Source of the DNA: Ophioceras dolichostomum
Taxonomy: Eukaryota > Ascomycota > Sordariomycetes > Magnaporthales > Ophioceraceae
Direction of reading: 5' to 3'
Assembly: GCA_003049485.1 (NCBI GenBank)
Contig: PYST01000011.1
Location: 186,001 to 250,000, forward strand
Length of the DNA: 64,000 nt
Below the pieces are notes generated by a model, which was given only the letters and a program-made list of their open reading frames with translations, had not been told where the DNA came from and made no database searches. Within the stretch, counting starts at the first letter, position 1. Every line of letters starts with the position of its first letter. Below are positions 12,616 through 23,157 of this stretch, one piece after another. Made by a program: the position numbers and the translations under genes.

Positions 12616-13247
12616 TGGAGATAAGTCGGTGAAAGCCCTGACGGACGGCCCCACTCGTCGCCTCGAATAAGACTCATCGCGTCCGCCACAAGAGTCTCCA
12701 CTTGGCGGAGCCGCGCACCGGTGCGACCTCGGGGACGGACGGAGCCGCCGGATGGATGCCCTGTCACAACGTGTCACGAGAACCGGACAGACCAAGGCCA
12801 CTGCGGCAGTGTTAGCGGTGGGGGTGTAGCGGCCGGCAGTGATCTCACAGAGGTTGTGGGAACAGGAAGCAGAAAATAATCGGGCGGAAGGAGAGTGTCA
12901 TTTGTTCTTCCACATTCCCAACCTACAAGTGATAGAATGAAAACGCCCGTATATTTTGCATGAATTCTCATTGAACAGGCAGAAGCGACCAAGCATGGGT
13001 TACGGGGGCACCTCGCGCGCGTCAGAGTAACTGGAGGCGCCGCATGACCTGAGACACCTAGTGACCTGAGTTGAGTTCAAAACTCCGCCCCAGCACACTT
13101 TCCCCAGATCGATGAGAGTATGGTATGCTGCCATCCTTCAATGAAGTCTACTAGTACCTCTCCTGGTGCGCACCTTCCCTACCAGACCGCACTGCCTAGG
13201 TACCTAGGTAGGTATGTACCAATGGTCGTGAAAGTGAAAACTCCAAG
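12616..13247. other. Intergenic region
   Basis: This is the 3' flank of the NLR gene. It has no supported gene. It contains the palindromic cluster cctaggtacctaggtaggta at about 13195-13214, one of several similar motifs in the intergenic DNA of this window. Confidence 0.5.
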
Positions 13248-13252
13248 GCTGC

Positions 13253-13468
13253 TGATGCGGGAAGGACCTGAAGTCAGAGAGGGCCCGTGCACTCAATTGA
13301 TTGACTCAAAGGCCCCCTCCCAAATTGAGAAGGTGACCGTCGGTCACGTGAGGCTCTCAGGGCCTCTCTTCAAATTGGAGGCCCCGCCCCGCACCTCTGT
13401 GGCAGAGATCTCTTAGGAATACATCCTCTTCTCTACCATTTTATACGTGCCCCCAGTGCCCTGTATTA
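13253..13468 (-). mobile_element. 216-bp solo-LTR-like insertion, copy A
   Basis: Read on the minus strand, the element starts TAATACAGGG and ends CGCATCA. It is flanked by a perfect 5-bp direct repeat, GCTGC at 13248-13252 and 13469-13473, a target-site duplication. A second copy at 18049-18264 is also 216 bp and differs at one position by my alignment. A TATAAAA box lies 22 bp from the TAATA end (plus-strand TTTTATA at 13439-13445), as in an LTR promoter. It has no coding capacity. Size, 5-bp duplication and TATA box fit a solo LTR with TA..CA ends. A small non-autonomous DNA element with poor terminal inverted repeats is the alternative. Confidence 0.85.
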
Positions 13469-13473
13469 GCTGC

Positions 13474-14590
13474 CCTGCCCAAGGAAACCACGTAGCCGAC
13501 GCCGTATTAATAATTACTTCCCCATCCTCCGTTTCCTTTAATACTTTTTTTAGGAAACAGCAGCGTATACGTGGATTGTGTTGACTGCTGAGTACCAACC
13601 GTCAGGGTTGGTGAATGCAGAGCCTCGGGTGACTGAGGCTCTGGTCAAATCACAATGTCAACAACTACGTCAACGATTGCCTCAGTAACGTCATCGACTT
13701 TCCACCTCTTCCTGTACTTAAGGAGAGGGACTCTCCCTCTGTCTCTTCCATAGAACCTAGCTTAGAAGACATGAACAATTGAACCTGCTTTGGCAACCCC
13801 CTCTCATACCGCACGCGTGCAATCGCTTTCTACCTGGGCCTTCCAACAGTATTACTAATTTTAATTGAGAAATGTTTCTATCTACAATGGGCAATTTTCG
13901 ATGCTGGGCGATTTTCGGTGCTGGGCATCTATTTAATAGCAACCCCCGGCCTGCGGAAGACATTCACTTCTCTTTGGCAATGGCATCGTTGACAAGAGCA
14001 TGTGACCCAATGAAAGCCTGTGAAATCAGGCGCAATCACAATCCCCTTTTTCGTTTCCGTGCCAGAGTGACACCCATGCTTCTTTCTTTTGTTTCCTGGT
14101 ACTTCTTTTTGTTCCACCCTTTGTCTACTATTACAGGTGACAACATCGAGTGCAGAGTCAAGACTATGGAGATTGAGTTCCCAAAGAGAGCACGGGATTT
14201 CACGTCAGCGCTCCCTCCTCACTCGGAATCACCTGGGGGCTCTGTCGGTAGGTGGTGACCCCCTGAGGCATGCGCTCCATCATCAGTGACACCAGCCAGC
14301 CGTGGCCCGTGGTGTCCTCCCCTGCCATATTCGACTCAGGGATACACGCCCAGCCGTCGTCGATGACTGTGGCCCGTTATTGCGTTCGTATCGTTACATC
14401 TTCGGCCTGGCCTGAGGGATCCTTGCGCCGAACCCCTGAAAACCCACACATCTACTAACGAAATGGATAACTACCTAGTCACCTATCAGATTCTGCATGT
14501 ACACGGTGGAAAGCGAGTGTTGTCGGTGCCGTATATTAAGAATAATTTACGGTTTCGAATTTATAATTACATTCAATGTCATTGGAACCA
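13474..14590. other. Intergenic region
   Basis: The DNA here is more AT-rich than the flanking genes and has no supported gene. Short frames, such as that at 13872-14258, lack domains and splice partners. The part near 14500-14590 is probably 3' UTR of the minus-strand gene that ends at 14591. Confidence 0.45.
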
Positions 14591-15856
14591 TTATTCCCCC
14601 TTACGCTCCTCGGAGTTCACAGATGCGTGAAAGGTGCACAGGTTCCGAACCTTTTTCTTCTTGAAGCACATCGTGCATTTGTCCGGGTCCAACTTGAACT
14701 CGAAGTTGTGGGCGCCGTAAAGCCCGGTTTGGGCTTCGTCTTGCTGGCCGCAGCCGTACTGCAGCAGCTGCTGTTGGTACAGCGGATGGGCTTGGCCATG
14801 CTGCTGGTAATAGCCGTACTGTCGCTGGTATTGGCCGTACGTCTGTTGTCCGTATCGCGGGTATACGTGCCGAGGGTATCCGTACTGCTGTCGCCGGCCC
14901 TGCGGCAGCTGGCTCCACTGCTGATGGTGCTGCTGGCAGCTGCTAGACTGCCTGTTTCCGTCCCAGTCAAACGGCGTCGTGCTCGGCTGGGAATTCTGCC
15001 GCACTGCGGGCTTGTCCAGCTCGGGGTTGTACTTGGTCCTGGATGCCCGCCAGCGGCTCTCTGCTGCAGCCTCGCTCTCCTCTCCCGCATCCGGCGCCCT
15101 GCCCATACCGTCCCTCTCCAGCTGTTCCTCTCTCCCGGACAGCGGGATCAGGCGGCAAGGCCTGCAAAAGGACTTGCCAATGTCCACCACCGCTGGATGC
15201 CCTTTGCATGCGGGCGTGGCGCAAAGCCCCAGAATATTCCTGCCGAAGCCGTGCTTCTCGAGGCATGGTCGACACCATCCGTGTGTGCTGCAGGTCGAGA
15301 AGTTGCGTTGGTCTGTCGGGTCGACTTGTCCCAGGCAACCTGCGTACTTCGGTTGGCGGTTGTGTTCGTTCGTGCACTTTAGCGCACATGGAATGCCTGT
15401 TTGACCTTGGGAGACTGAGGCCATCGTCCCCAGTAATGCGCACGTCTCGCTTCCGCGCTCGCCTGTATGGGTCTCGGTGGGGTGACCTGGCCAGGCTCCG
15501 TAGCTTGCGGAGGGTCCATAGCCCGCTTGTGGTGCATAGGCTGACTGCCCATAGGCTGACTGCCCATAGGCCGACTACCCATAGCCGACCTAGTAGCTTA
15601 GCTGCTGCTCGTATGCTGTGTAGGGATTGTTGTAGCGCCTCGTCGGGTAGCCAGCGCCGGCAGATGGGGCGGTATAGCCCGTTTGGTGGGCAGCACAGGT
15701 TGCGTAAGCCTGAGAGCCGCCTGGCTGTTGGGTTCCGGATTGATCATATGCCGCCGACGAGGCAGGGTTCCGCCCAAAACAGAGGCCCGGGTCCTGGATG
15801 GTGGACTGTTGGCCAGCGGTGGGAAGGTTGAAGTAGTTTCGGTTGCTATGAGCCAT
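14591..15856 (-). pseudogene. Cys-rich and Gln/Tyr-rich protein with two in-frame TAG codons
   Basis: One minus-strand frame runs from ATG at 15856 to the stop at 14591 (about 421 codons), broken only by TAG at 15590-15592 and 15575-15577. The second TAG lies in a repeat: Ser-Ala-Tyr-Gly-Gln units are encoded tcg/tca-gcc-tat-ggg-cag, and the first unit has tag in place of cag. The part after the stops (from ATG 15424) has a dense Cys/His segment (CALKC, CSTHGWCRPCLEKHG, CATPACKGH, CRPC), then a Q/Y-rich low-complexity region, then a C-terminal CTMCFKKKKVRNLCTFH motif. No known family is recognised. It could be a nonsense-inactivated gene, or a functional 277-aa protein starting at 15424. I found no good donor that would splice both stops out. 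Confidence 0.6.
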
Positions 15857-16560
15857 GATGTTCCGGCCGACTGGCGACCCAAGAGGCCAAGAGACAGGAG
15901 AAAAAAGGTGCGTTGAGTGGGAGAGGAATCAGAAGGGAGAAGCTCGAAGAGACAGTGGGAGGAGGCCTCTTTTTTTATAACTTGGGCCCCGAAGGCATGC
16001 GCGTTAGAGGAGTGAAATTGATGAGCATCAGATTGTTACCTTTGTTCCTTGGCTGTATCACAATGACAATGATGCATGCTCCTTCTTCTTATGGCATTCG
16101 TGGCCTTTTTCTTACGGCATTCGTGGCCTTTTTTTCACAGAAGCGCATCCTGCCTATGGTAGACGAGGCTTGATGATGATGACGATGATGTATTTAACGT
16201 CTGAAGTCGGAATCTGCCCGAGATCCCTGCCTCCCGAGGGGCATAAGACGTGCTAGCGACTACCGAGCAGCTATGTACAAAGAACTAGCGCTTGAATGTG
16301 AGGTTAGAGAAAGGAAACGCAAACATAGAACAAGGAATAGCTAGCATATCGTGCTCTGGGGCGTGGCGCCCCATTGCGTACGTGTTCTTCAAACCGCATT
16401 CTCGCCCTCCTATTAGCTCAGGGCTGGCGCTCGGCGTTTCGTTGCTTCCGTTTGTGGCGGTTGCTGTGGGCGTTTTAATGCTATATCTATCTTTGAAGGG
16501 GGAGAGGATTGGTTGTCGTGGGCGCGAGCGGTACTGGTGCGCCGCGCCCGGAAGGTCGGC
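15857..16560. other. Spacer between the Cys-rich gene and the LINE 3' end
   Basis: This is probably the promoter of the minus-strand Cys-rich gene together with the LINE 3' flank. A short GATGATGATGACGATGATG tract lies near 16174-16192. The exact LINE end could not be fixed, because no clear poly-A or target-site duplication is visible. Confidence 0.4.
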
Positions 16561-18048
16561 CGCTTAGAGGTCCTTGAGCCTTTTACAGATGGTAGATTGT
16601 TATTATTTGGTTTATGCGCTTATTGGCACCTTCTTCCAGGGGCATATCTCTGTAAAGAATCTGGTCGTTTTAGTGAAGCGCTCGAACAGCTCCGGTTTCT
16701 GCATTAAACGTTTCCAGTATTCGTATCGGTTGCTCTCAGGAGCTGGGTCGGCCTTAGGCCAGGAAGTACGGAGCTGGCGTGCCTTTTGGCAATATACCAT
16801 GTGCGCTGGGGTTCGGTCTTCCTCGCAGGAGCAGGGGGGGTTTTCGGCGTAGTCGAACTTCTCGTGGTACCACTGAAAGTCTCCGTGACCAGTCCGGGCA
16901 GTGATAAGCTGTGGAGGGTGCGGCGTGGGAGGGAGAGTGCTAGGGGGTAGGAGGTGTGCACCTCCGTAAACCCTAGTTCCTTATACCGATTAGGGTCCCT
17001 TCCTTCCACTAGTCGTTCCAGGCGTTCTTCTCGAGCTTTCTGGCCATTCTTTTAACCCCTGCGACCGTTGGGGCCTCTTTTGGGGGGCCGGATAGCTCGG
17101 TCCCTTCCTTGGCCAGTTGGTCGGCCGCCTCGTTTCCTGCCACCCCCTCGTGGCCGGGTACCCACTTTACCCGGATCTCGCGGCTTTCTCCAGAAGCCTG
17201 GAAGAGTCGGAAAGCCTCTTGTGAGCTATCTGCTGGGTGTCCTTTTAAGGCTGCGCCGACGGAGCTGTTGTCCAGGCAAACGTGGACTATAGGGGCTGTA
17301 GTGAGCCGGAGCGCATGCCTTAGGCCCTGCCATGCCCCGACTGCCTCTCCGTCGAACACCTCAGCTGGTTCTGGGAGTCTCCCTCGGCCTTGGCCGATGT
17401 TGGTTTTGTCCCTGACGATGACGTATCCGTACCCAACTGCTTTCCCGTTCTTAGACCCGTCAGAGTACACGATGGCCTCGTTCGGGGGCAGCGCTTCGGC
17501 CCATTTCGTAAAGGCCTTTGCTGCTGCCTTCTTTTGATTGGTGACGAATGGTTTGGGTTCGGCCGGGTATCGTTTCTGAGGTAGGAGCAGGGGCCGTTGG
17601 GCTTCCGGGAGGAGCCTGGCGGTGCGTTGCAGGTTCGTTGGGAGGCGGTCTGGGCAGTCCGCATCTCCGATGCCATGGCTGGTATTCCGTCTCGCCGGGG
17701 TGCGGCGTGCGCGGCGGACTAGGGGGTGGCCTGGGTCTACCGTTTGGATTCGGGCTGCGAAGCGGGCTCTGATTCCCTCTAAAAAGACTCCTGCCGGGGG
17801 GATGGCTGCTTCTCGATGAAGTGCGGCGGTTGGAGTCGTTTTCCAAACGGGGAGGACCGCTCTTAGGGAGCTTTTGATCACCCTGTCGGTTATGTCGAGG
17901 AGGTGCCCCCGGCGGGTGCCTCTTGGTCGCTGAGCCCTGCTGCGGTCCGGTTTGGTACGGCCCGCGTACCAGACTTCTGCTCCGTAGAATAGAATTGGGA
18001 GTATAACAGTGATCACTACTCGTCGTAGGGCGGCTGCCAGAGGGCCGT

Positions 18049-18264
18049 TAATACAGGGCACTGGGGGCACGTATAAAATGGTAGAGAAGAGGTTGTATTC
18101 CTAAGAGATCTCTGCCACAGAGGTGCGGGGCGGGGCCTCCAATTTGAAGAGAGGCCCTGAGAGCCTCACGTGACCGACGGTCACCTTCTCAATTTGGGAG
18201 GGGGCCTTTGAGTCAATCAATTGAGTGCACGGGCCCTCTCTGACTTCAGGTCCTTCCCGCATCA
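18049..18264 (+). mobile_element. 216-bp solo-LTR-like insertion, copy B (inside the LINE)
   Basis: Plus-strand sense copy: it starts TAATACAGGG, has TATAAAA at 18072-18078 and ends CGCATCA. It is flanked by the 5-bp direct repeat GCCGT at 18044-18048 and 18265-18269. It has the same length as copy A at 13253-13468 and one mismatch by my reading. It sits in the LINE ORF2 between the RT and the conserved GPLAAALRR segment, so it arrived after the LINE. Near identity of the two copies implies recent activity or recent fixation. Confidence 0.87.
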
Positions 18265-20095
18265 GCCGTGGCAGGAATTAGAGAAACTCCGGAGGTGTCT
18301 GACTACTTTCTCAGCCTGCGTTGCCCGGTATTTCACATGTGGGCCGAAAGGGAGCTTTTTGTCGAACCAGACTCCAAGCCATCGGAGTGCCGGGTTTGGT
18401 GTTTGGGCAATTGTGAGCCTCCCCGTAGTGATGGGCGGGGTCGAGGAATTCTTCGTGCGGGAGAAGTGCATTAACTCGCTCTTCTTTGGGTCAAATGTAA
18501 CGCTGTTTTCCTCGCCCCAGTAGAAGATCGCTTCGATCTCCTCAGCCGCCTTCTTAGCACATGCTGCGGGGAAAGGCCCAGTTGTGCAAATCCCGATGTC
18601 GTCTGCATAGCAGAAGCGGGTAGAGGGGCCTAGTGCCGACGCTATATGTAGCATGAAGAGGATTGGGGAGGCAGGTGAGCCTTGCGGGAGTCCGCATTCT
18701 GGTTGGAAGGGCTCTGTTGTAGCGTCTTCCAGGCGGACCCTGATCTTCCTGTCAGACGTGAAGGACCCGACCCATTTGACGAGGTTTAATGGCCAACCTT
18801 GTTGGAGGAGGTGTTGGAGGAGGCGCCGTCGGAGTACCGCGTCAAACGCCCCTTTGACGTCCATGGTTGCTAGTAGAGCGTACTGGTAGTTCTCCAGGGC
18901 CCCTTCGATATCGTGTGCGACGCATGCTGTTAGATCGATTGCCGATCTCTTTGGGGCCGCCCCGAAATGTTGAGGAGTGATTAATCCTTGGGAGCTGGCA
19001 TCCCAGGTGAGTCTTTTGGCTATCAGCCGCTTGAGGCCCTTGCCGATGCAGGATAAGAGGACGATCGGTCTGAACGACTTAGCTTGGGTGTAGTCTGTTT
19101 TGTTCGGCTTTCGTAGCATGACCACCTCTGCTTCGCGGAAGGCCCGAGGGTGGTGGCCGGCCCGGATGCAGGCTTGAAAGAGTGCGTAGGTATATTACCC
19201 GATCTCTGGCCAAGCTGCTTTGAGTAGCCGGACGGAGAGGGAGTCTAGGCCTCGAGCGGTGTTGCCGGCCTCGACCGTGCAGGCTTTGCACTCCTGGAGA
19301 GAGTTTTGGTTGTTCCACAACAGGGGAGGGCCCTGGTACTCTTCCGGGTGTGAGAGAGGGTCGTAAGGAAGGTCGTGGGCCGCTGAAAAGCGCTTCAGTA
19401 AGCTGTCTCTTAGGAGTTCAGCTTTCTCCTTTGAATCCGTTACTGCCTTGTCCCCGTGGGTGAGGGGCGGTAGTCGGACCGCGGGGTTAAGTTTGTGCCA
19501 GCTTGTGATTTTGTAAAGTGTTTTTGCGTCCGACGCCGAGTCGATTATGTTAGTGACGTGAGTCCGTTTGGCTCTCCGGACGGTGGAGTGGAAAGTTTGG
19601 ATTTCCTCCGTTGCTAGGCCGCCTTTCCTTTTAGCTTGGGTCATGAGTTGCCTCGCTGCTTTGCATGTACTATTCCACCAGGGCTGCCCTTGGCTGTCTC
19701 GTCAGGTCGTCGACCCGACCGCCTGGTGCGCTCCGCAGAGGAGGGAGGTGAGGCTTTCCGTTGCCGCGTCCAACGCCGCTGGGTTAGGCTGCGGAGGGAG
19801 GGTTGGGAGTGCAGGCATCCCTGCCCTTACAATATTACTAAACTTGGTAAGGACTTCTTCTGATACTCTGAGCCGCCTGCAGCTTAGTGCGAATTTGTTA
19901 GCTTTTGGGATTGTGATCACGAGTGCGAAGTGGTCCGAGCCAGGGTATAAGCTGTCGGTGAGCTCTGCTGTGGTGAACGGGATGTTAGTAAACGTGAGAT
20001 CAAGTACCCCTCTTTTCTGGTTTGTTGCTGTTCCCGGTTCGCCTAGGTACCAAAGGCCTTGTTGGTCCGCCCAGTTTGCGATATCATGGCCCCTA

Positions 20096-20244
20096 TTGCG
20101 ATGCGGGTGTTGGGGAGCCCAGAGTGGTGAGCTAGAGTTGAAATCTCCTGCTATTATGGTTTTCCGGGTNTTGCGATACGGGTATTGTGGTGCTCAGAGT
20201 GGTGAGCTAGAGTTGAAATCTCCTGCTATTATGGTTTTCCGGGT
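20096..20244. other. Assembly join with 74-bp imperfect duplication
   Basis: Two 74-bp segments, 20096-20169 and 20171-20244, flank a single N at 20170. They differ at about five positions, all in the first 25 bases. The frame of LINE ORF2 is disturbed here. This looks like a draft join of two different LINE copies rather than a true tandem repeat. Confidence 0.8.
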
Positions 20245-20658
20245 CGGAGTCCAGTTAAAGAGTGTGTTCAGGGCTGGGTCCGATAGATTATTAGGGGGGG
20301 GAGGTAGAAGTTAACAGTAGTGATGCCTGTGACCTCGACCCAAAGGATGTCCTTGTTGCCACCCGAGGGCCTGAGGGCCTTGGGTCGGAGGTTGCCAGTA
20401 CGGCGGACGTACGTCATAACCCTCGGCTGTTCCGCTTTTCCCTCCCAGTGGTCCATTAGGAGGAAGACCTCGTAGGAGGGGTAGGTGCTAATTAGAATTT
20501 TGTCTTCTTTGGTCCCCGCTGGGGGCTCTTGGACCATTGCCACTTCGATGTTATGCCACCAACATAGCTGTAGGAAGGTGGAGGCCGCCGTCCAACTGCG
20601 TTGGACGTTGCATTGGGCCGCTAGTAGAGCTTTCGGCCCGGCGCCGGGTCGGCGCTGG

Positions 20659-22534
20659 TTACTCTTGTATGGCCTCTTCGATAAGCTCATTGTATTGGCT
20701 GAAGGTGTAGTCGAGTCTTGCGACGTTTCTTGGTTGCCGGGGTGGGAAGGGGGCTGGACTGGGGGACGGGTTTTCCTCCGTGGCGTCGTCCATTTCCGCG
20801 TCCAGGAGCTCCCTGGGATGCTCGTGCTGGACTACGGTAATAGTACTGTTCTGGCGGGCTCTTTTATTTTGTGGCTGCCGGGGTGGGCTTTCCAGTTCTG
20901 CGGGCGACGGCGTCGTAGGGTGAGGTTGGATTGGGGAGGTTATGGCTTCGGGTCTAGGTTCCGTGGCCATTGGGGCTGCAGGGGGTTCGGTGCTAATCGA
21001 GGGGAGGGAGTCTGCTTGTGTAGGTTGGTTTTGTGCCTTCCATGCCTTTGCCCCTATGTAGCGGACTGCGCTGAGCTCCTTCTTTGAGAGCCTTTTAATC
21101 GCTCCGTCAGCCCTGTGTGGTCTGGCTGGGCATTTGTCGTGGTCTGCCGGGAACGGTCCGTAGCAGTTGGCACATTGTGCCGGCCTTTGGCATGGTTCGG
21201 CATGGTTCTCGTCGACGGGCTTGCCGCAGTGGCTGCAGCGGCCTTTCCTTGCACAGGACCTCCCCGCGTGGTACCCTTGGCATCCTGGGTTGTGCCTGGT
21301 AATTGGGGGTTTCTTCGTAATCAGCCGGGCGAGGGATGAGATCCCCCAGAGTCTGAACGAGGGAGTTTTATCCTAGAAGAAGACGATCCAGGTCCTTTTG
21401 CCAACGTGGTCAGGTCCGTTTTTTGAGGCCCGGACGCTTACNATGAGATCCCCCAGAGTCTGAACGAGGGAGTTTTATCCTAGAAGAAGACGATCCAGGT
21501 CCTTTTGCCAACGTGGTCAGGTCCGTTTTTTGAGGCCCGGACGCTTACGGGCTGTTTGCCCGATTTGATGACCACTTCCTCTCGGACAAGAGCTTCCGTT
21601 ACCGGGACCTCTGCCCCTTCCAGGTTGGAGAGCGTGGCCGGGCAGCCCGCGATAGCGTAATTATGCCAGGTGGCTGGTTTCTCCACCGTTGTAGCACTGA
21701 ACAATCGGCAGATTTCTTTCCGTTTCTCGACTAAAAGCGTTTGGATCTCTGCCGAGCTGGCTCTTATAGCTAGCCCCATGGGAATTACATGGGCGTCTGG
21801 GATGTCTGTTGGCGACAATGCCAGTTCCTTTGTTAGGGCTTGTCGGATCCCGTATGAGGATTGTCGCTGGGCCCTGGGGAGGCGTTCCTGCGGCATTCGG
21901 ATGAACACCCTGCGCGGACGTTGCCCGGCGCACCTGGGTGGGGCCGGCCGGGGTGTCCTGGTCCGGCCTGGTAGGGTTGGCCGGGTTGGCCCGGGCCCTT
22001 CTGCGGTCTGATCGTTGTTTGTTGTTGTTTGGCCGCTGGCCACGGCACTGTACAGCGGACGCGGTTGCGGTGATTGCGCGCGGTGGGAGGCTTGCTCCTG
22101 GGTGCGGGAGCGTTCGTGACCGTAAAGATGCGGGCTCTCCTAGGAGCGCCTCCCGGACGTAGTCCATATACTCCTCGGCGATCTCTTTCGCTTTGGCTTT
22201 TTGCTTTGAGTCGGCATTGGCCACAAATGCGTCGAGTAGGGCCGCCAGGTCCGAGTAGAGCTTTTCTTCGGCTTTGTCATTCCGGCGCTTTTCGTCCAGG
22301 AGTTCCTTCGTCCTTTCAGTGGTAGATAGGACCAGCTGGGGGGTGTCTGGGATGGTGCTGGCGTGGCGAGAGGTGTCTGCCGTTTCGGCCGGGTGCGGGG
22401 GTACCTTCCTGGAGGCGCGTTGTGCTCCCGGTCCGGAGGAGGATCATCCGCCTTGCCGATGGACTGCTTGAGAGGATGGCGGCGAGGCCTGCATTATTGC
22501 GGAAAAACGGCTGGGGAGGGGACACCGGCGGCAT
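20659..22534 (-). pseudogene. LINE ORF1 (gag-like, zinc knuckles)
   Basis: The gag core lies in the frame 22043-21480 (RVFIRMPQERLPRAQ, IPMGLAIRASSAEIQTLL). It is followed in frame by TAG at 21480-21482, then by CCHC zinc knuckles (CQGYHAGRSC, CSHCGKPVDENHAEPC, CANCYGPFPADHDKC) and a Pro-rich tail ending at 20659. ORF1 therefore overlaps the ORF2 start by 32 nt, a common LINE arrangement. The N-terminal part lies in another frame (22224 and 22534 starts), indicating an indel near 22040. The N-marked duplication at 21336-21548 also falls here. Confidence 0.75.
21336..21548. other. Assembly join with exact 106-bp duplication
   Basis: The segment 21336-21441 is repeated exactly at 21443-21548, separated by a single N at 21442. 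An exact repeat abutting one N is the signature of unmerged contig ends. The true sequence probably has one copy. Confidence 0.85.
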
Positions 22535-22819
22535 TGCCGTCGCTGCCCCGGGGAGGGAAGGGGGGAGTGCTTTTGTTGTGGTGGTTAGGTGTTAAGAATT
22601 TATGTGTGGTTTGGCGGGCTGCACTAACAGTAGCAGTCGCCAAGTGTTTATGTAAAGGAAAGGATGAGACGAGGCTTGAAGCAAGACACGATTGAAATTA
22701 CTCCCAGATGGTCAGAACCCAAAAAACAAATAAAGCCACCTACCTACCTACCTACCTACTTATGTGCGTACTACCCTACTGCAAAACTCGCCCTTACACC
22801 GTCTAGCAATCCCAAGATG

Positions 22820-23157
22820 TTACCGCCCCCACTTTCCAAGGGGATACCACTGCTTATAATGGCCTTTGCACAAACCCTTTCTGGCTCTCGGAAGAGAGCA
22901 ATGGGCGCATTGAGTGGGATCTGCCACAGGCCGGCCGAACTGCTGGTTGGGGTCTATGGCCGTGGCGGGTGGAATTCGTATGTGCTCGTGCCCGTGCTCC
23001 CCGAGTGGTCGGACTGACCATAGTATTGTGTGACGCCGTACTGCTGGTGGTGCTGCTGGTGGAACTGGTGGTGGTAGCCGGACGGCGTCGTGGTAGAAGG
23101 CGCATGCATCGTGAGGGGGGCAAAGCGTGCTGAGGTGGATGGGACGTCGAGAGTCAA
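22820..23157 (-). CDS. Small Gln/His-rich protein with C-terminal CxxC...CxxH motif
   Basis: Two minus-strand exons, 23157-23019 and 22953-22820, are joined by a 65-nt intron (GTCAGT...CATAG) that restores frame exactly and gives 90 aa. Residues 17-40 are rich in His, Gln and Tyr. The C-terminus reads DPTQCAHCSLPRARKGLCKGH, closely parallel to the DPDKCTMCF...NLCTFH ending of the gene at 14591-15856 on the other side of the LINE. It looks like a reduced relative of that gene. The start could be ATG 23157 or 23109. The donor GTCAGT is less common but is also used by the gene at 34960. Function unknown, possibly zinc binding. Confidence 0.5.

Larger units (their letters stand above)
16612..20690 (-). 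pseudogene. LINE ORF2: endonuclease, reverse transcriptase, RNase H
   Basis: The first frame starts at ATG 20690 with an AP-endonuclease-like N-terminus (AAQCNVQRSW, VAMVQEPPAG). The RT region (19125-18262) shows SFRPIVLLSCIGKGLKRLIA, LPQGSPASPILF and CYADDIGI with the catalytic YADD. RNase H (17500-17030) shows IVYSDGSKNG, EAVGAWQGL, LDNSS and WVPGHEGVAGNEAAD. The end (to 16612) has CSCEEDRTPAHMVYC, the CCHC motif of this clade. It is broken by a stop at 19195-19197 (gggtaa before TYALFQAC), by the 216-bp insertion, by further frameshifts, and by a duplicated segment at the N at 20170. Without the insertion, the sequence around one copy of its target duplication reads through as SNSCHGPLAAALRR, confirming the insertion point. 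Confidence 0.85.
16560..22560 (-). mobile_element. Decayed Tad1-like non-LTR retrotransposon (LINE)
   Basis: On the minus strand, 5' to 3', it shows a gag-like ORF1 with zinc knuckles, then ORF2 with endonuclease, reverse transcriptase (YADD), RNase H and a terminal CCHC motif. This is the order of fungal Tad1/I-clade LINEs. Both ORFs carry internal stops and frameshifts, so the copy is dead. It is interrupted at 18049-18264 by a 216-bp LTR-like element, and the assembly has two N-marked joins with local duplications (20170 and 21442). Boundaries are approximate. A TACC-repeat at 22739-22760 lies just beyond the 5' end. Confidence 0.88.

Noticed and set aside
14576..15382. 268-codon plus-strand frame rich in Leu and Val
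   Set aside because: It is the antisense of the Cys/Gln-rich gene; its hydrophobic look arises from the complement of Gln/Lys codons and it has no family match.
13253..18264. The two 216-bp copies as the long terminal repeats of a single 5-kb retroelement
   Set aside because: They are in opposite orientation and each has its own different target duplication, so they are independent insertions.
22954..23018. Apparent frameshift in the small Q/H-rich gene
   Set aside because: A 65-nt GTCAGT...TAG intron restores frame exactly, so it was not called a pseudogene.
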